From: CAZIRO01 sp964541595
Lineage (GTDB): Bacteria > Acidobacteriota > HRBIN11
Direction: 5' to 3'
DNA length: 16,765 bases
Assembly (NCBI GenBank): GCA_964541595.1
Contig: CAZIRO010000048.1
Coordinates: 1 to 16,765 of the forward strand
This document shows, in pieces, positions 14,475 to 16,765 of this stretch; the first letter of the stretch is position 1; each line of letters begins with the position of its first letter. The notes beneath the pieces were generated by a model that worked only from the letters and a program-made list of their open reading frames with translations, had not been told where the DNA came from and searched no databases. Both the position numbers and the translations under genes were made by a program.

Positions 14475-15984
14475 GATTTCCACGATTTTACGTCGTCGAC
14501 TGGAGGAGATGGAAACCCGGATTGACCTGTCGGAGACGGGCACGGTCATCAGTGTCGGGGACGGAATTGCCACGATCTACGGACTGGACCGCGTCATGTA
14601 CGGTGAAATGATCGCGTTCCCCCACGATGTTTACGGCATTGCGATGAACCTGGAAGAAGACACCGTGGGTGTGGTCCTGATGGGCGATTTTACCCGGGTC
14701 CGGGCCGGCGACGAAGTACGTCGCACCCGGCGGATCATGAGTGTTCCGGTCGGCGAGGCGCTGATCGGACGTGTCGTCAATGCGATCGGAGAACCCATTG
14801 ACGGCAAGGGTCCCATCGAGGCGACGCAGTACAATCCCATTGAACGACTGGCACCCGGTGTGGTGGACCGGCGGCCAGTACATGAACCCCTGCAGACGGG
14901 GATTATCGCCATTGATGCCATGATCCCGATCGGGCGCGGACAGCGCGAGTTGATCATCGGGGATCGGCAGACGGGAAAGACGGCCATTCTGCTGGATACG
15001 ATCATCAATCAGAAGGGCCAGGATGTGATCTGTATCTATGTGGCTATCGGCCAGAAACAGTCGACAATTGCCCAGGTCGTGAAAACCCTTGAGGATTACG
15101 GCGCCATGGAATACACCATCGTGGTGGCGGCCTCCGCAAGTGAACCGGCGCCGATGCTCTATCTGGCACCGTATGCGGGATGCGCGATCGGCGAGTACTT
15201 CCGGGATACCGGTCGCCACGCGCTGGTCTGCTACGACGACCTTTCCAAACACGCGGTGGCGTATCGGGAGATCTCCCTGTTGTTGCGCCGTCCGGCCGGT
15301 CGGGAAGCCTATCCGGGGGATATCTTCTACCTGCACTCGCGTCTGCTCGAACGTGCTGCCAAATTGAACGATGAACTCGGGGGCGGCTCGTTGACCGCGT
15401 TGCCCGTGATCGAGACTCAGGCCGGCGACGTTTCCGGTTACATTCCAACCAACGTGATCTCCATTACCGACGGGCAGATCTACCTGGAGTCGGAGTTGTT
15501 CTACGCGGGGATTCGTCCGGCGATCAACGTCGGCATTTCGGTTTCACGTGTCGGCGGTGCCGCTCAGGTCAAAGCGATGAAACAGGTCGCCGGGTTTCTG
15601 CGGCTGGAACTCGCACAGTATCGGGAACTCGCGGAGTTCGCACAGTTCGGTTCGGAACTCGATCCGGCCACGCAGAAGCAACTGGCCCGCGGAGAACGGT
15701 TGACGGAAATTCTGAAACAACCACAGTACCAGCCGGTACCGGTGGAAAAACAGATCGCGATCATCTTTGCGGGTACGCAGGGGTATCTCGACGATCTGCC
15801 GGTATCTGAATGCGGACCGTTCAAGTACGCACTGTTCGATTATATCGATACGTACAATCCACCGGCGATTCGTGCGCTGCGCGAGAATCCGGTGCTGACC
15901 GACGAGGTGCGGGAGATGCTGCACGCCATGTTGAAAGAATTCAAGGCGAAGTTCGTCGCGGAACGCAACATCGCGGCGGCATAA
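14449..15984 (+). CDS. atpA: F1Fo ATP synthase subunit alpha
   Basis: Alpha is the non-catalytic nucleotide-binding subunit of F1. The 511-residue product, normal in length, has the N-terminal beta-barrel (about 25-95, GTVISVGDGIATIYGLD), Walker A GDRQTGKT with K177 (171-178) and the CYDDLSKHAVAYREIS block (261-276). It also has the REAYPGDIFYLHSRLLERAAKL family stretch and PAINVGISVSRVGG (358-370), with the arginine finger R367 that reaches into the beta site. Where most alphas have VGSAAQ this one has VGGAAQ. ATG 14449 has GGAGAGG (14436-14442) 6 nt upstream, inside the end of atpH. The frame is open to 14353, but the earlier codons are atpH read in another frame. Confidence 0.98.
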   Translation: MASTIRPDEISTILRRRLEEMETRIDLSETGTVISVGDGIATIYGLDRVMYGEMIAFPHDVYGIAMNLEEDTVGVVLMGDFTRVRAGDEVRRTRRIMSVPVGEALIGRVVNAIGEPIDGKGPIEATQYNPIERLAPGVVDRRPVHEPLQTGIIAIDAMIPIGRGQRELIIGDRQTGKTAILLDTIINQKGQDVICIYVAIGQKQSTIAQVVKTLEDYGAMEYTIVVAASASEPAPMLYLAPYAGCAIGEYFRDTGRHALVCYDDLSKHAVAYREISLLLRRPAGREAYPGDIFYLHSRLLERAAKLNDELGGGSLTALPVIETQAGDVSGYIPTNVISITDGQIYLESELFYAGIRPAINVGISVSRVGGAAQVKAMKQVAGFLRLELAQYRELAEFAQFGSELDPATQKQLARGERLTEILKQPQYQPVPVEKQIAIIFAGTQGYLDDLPVSECGPFKYALFDYIDTYNPPAIRALRENPVLTDEVREMLHAMLKEFKAKFVAERNIAAA

Positions 15985-15996
15985 ACGAGGGGATCC

Positions 15997-16765
15997 ATGG
16001 CCTCCCTCATTCATCTCCGTCGGAAGATCCGCAGTGTGAAATCCACACGACGGGTCACGAACGCAATGAAGATCATTGCGGCGACCCGTGTGCGCCGCGC
16101 GCAGGAAGCCCTGATGCAGTTACGTCCGTACGCGTGGCGCATGCGGGATGTGTTGCGCTCGCTCGCCAGTCGCGTGGAGACCCGGTACCATCCCCTGCTG
16201 CGCCAGCCGGATCGGGAACACACCATCGATCTCATTATCGTGACCGCCGACCGGGGGCTCTGCGGCGCCTTCAATCACAACATTCTCCGGGAAGCCACGC
16301 GGTTTCTGCACAGCTTGCCGGAAGATGTGACGGTGCATCTGTGGTGTATCGGACGGAAAGGATATGAATACATGCGAAAACGTCCCTGGCCGATCCGCCA
16401 TGTCTACCGGGATGTGTTCCGCAGGGTGGATTACCGGATCGCCCAGGAGATCGCCCATCGACTGAGTGAAGCGTTTGTCACCGAACGGGTGGACGGTGTG
16501 TACGTCGTGTATAACGAATACAAATCTGCACTGGCCCAGCGCGTGGTGGTAGAACGTCTGCTGCCGCTGGAACGGGCAACATTTTCACCGGTAGAACCGC
16601 CGGTCGAGTACATTTACGAACCGGAACCGGCGCAAATATTCAACGAACTGTTACCGAAACATGTGGTCACCCAGGTGTACCGCATCCTGCTGGAGTCGTG
16701 TGCGGCCGAACAGTCGGCCCGCATGGTGGCCATGGATATGGCCACCAAGAACGCGGACAAAGTGA
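15997..16765 (+). CDS. atpG: F1Fo ATP synthase subunit gamma, 3' partial
   Basis: Gamma is the central rotor shaft of F1. The first 256 residues are in the window, and the frame is still open at the last base; full-length gammas are about 285-295 residues, so only a short C-terminal part is missing. The N-terminal helix IRSVKSTRRVTNAMKIIAATR (11-31), the TADRGLCGAFNHNI motif and the terminal helix MDMATKNADKV are characteristic. ATG 15997 has GAGG (15987-15990) 6 nt upstream and lies 12 nt after the atpA stop. By the usual order atpD and atpC should follow to the right. Confidence 0.97.
   Translation, partial: MASLIHLRRKIRSVKSTRRVTNAMKIIAATRVRRAQEALMQLRPYAWRMRDVLRSLASRVETRYHPLLRQPDREHTIDLIIVTADRGLCGAFNHNILREATRFLHSLPEDVTVHLWCIGRKGYEYMRKRPWPIRHVYRDVFRRVDYRIAQEIAHRLSEAFVTERVDGVYVVYNEYKSALAQRVVVERLLPLERATFSPVEPPVEYIYEPEPAQIFNELLPKHVVTQVYRILLESCAAEQSARMVAMDMATKNADKV

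Noticed and set aside
14488..15336. 282-codon minus-strand open frame inside atpA
   Set aside because: It is antisense to highly conserved alpha-subunit sequence and has no family features.
1..16765. tRNA/rRNA genes, CRISPR arrays, insertion sequences, prophage genes
   Set aside because: No cloverleaf-like segments, repeat-spacer pattern, transposase motifs or terminal repeats were seen by eye on either strand; a short ncRNA could still have been missed.

Overview
The window is a compact stretch of a bacterial chromosome of fairly high GC content, with many overlapping gene ends and no tRNA, rRNA, CRISPR, transposase or phage gene that I can see. The organism looks Gram-negative: it has two b-type ATP synthase subunits (one with a signal-peptide-like N-terminus), a sigma-54 activator and exported or membrane-anchored proteins. 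The F1 cluster order b'-b-delta-alpha-gamma, without atpB/atpE directly in front, resembles Desulfobacterota, Acidobacteriota and related deep lineages. The long IspH is of the type common in cyanobacteria, plants and several deep-branching phyla. I cannot place it more precisely from sequence reading alone.

Layout: (1) Bases 1-2593 encode an NtrB/NtrC-like pair, a PAS histidine kinase cut by the left edge and a sigma-54-dependent response regulator, overlapping by 35 bp. (2) Bases 2691-8105 are a tightly packed plus-strand housekeeping run: ispH, a TPR plus cyclic-nucleotide-binding-domain protein, def, fmt, a highly divergent protein that reads like the delta subunit of the DNA polymerase III clamp loader, and an rlmB-type rRNA methyltransferase. 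(3) Bases 8220-9407 encode an extremely tryptophan-rich beta-lactamase-fold serine hydrolase. It converges with, and overlaps by 35 bp, a minus-strand crotonase resembling cyclohexa-1,5-diene-carbonyl-CoA hydratases. (4) Bases 10256-12522 (minus) hold a translationally coupled pair: a membrane-anchored transglutaminase-fold protein and a single-pass protein with an unknown extracytoplasmic domain and a cytoplasmic FHA domain. (5) Bases 12671-16765 (plus) are the F1Fo ATP synthase cluster b'-b-delta-alpha-gamma, with gamma cut by the right edge.

The most striking non-coding feature is at 12556-12602. Two divergent sigma-70-like promoters stand back to back, their -35 hexamers abutting inside a perfect inverted repeat (CTTGAC-AG-GTCAAG). 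One faces the ATP synthase genes and the other the transglutaminase/FHA pair, so the two units may share one control element.

The best candidate for a little-described system is the transglutaminase/FHA envelope pair: an anchored periplasmic protein with a likely Cys-His catalytic site, coupled to a receptor-like protein with an extracytoplasmic sensor and an intracellular phosphopeptide-binding domain, possibly co-regulated with energy generation. That functional reading is inference; the domain layout and gene coupling are visible in the sequence.
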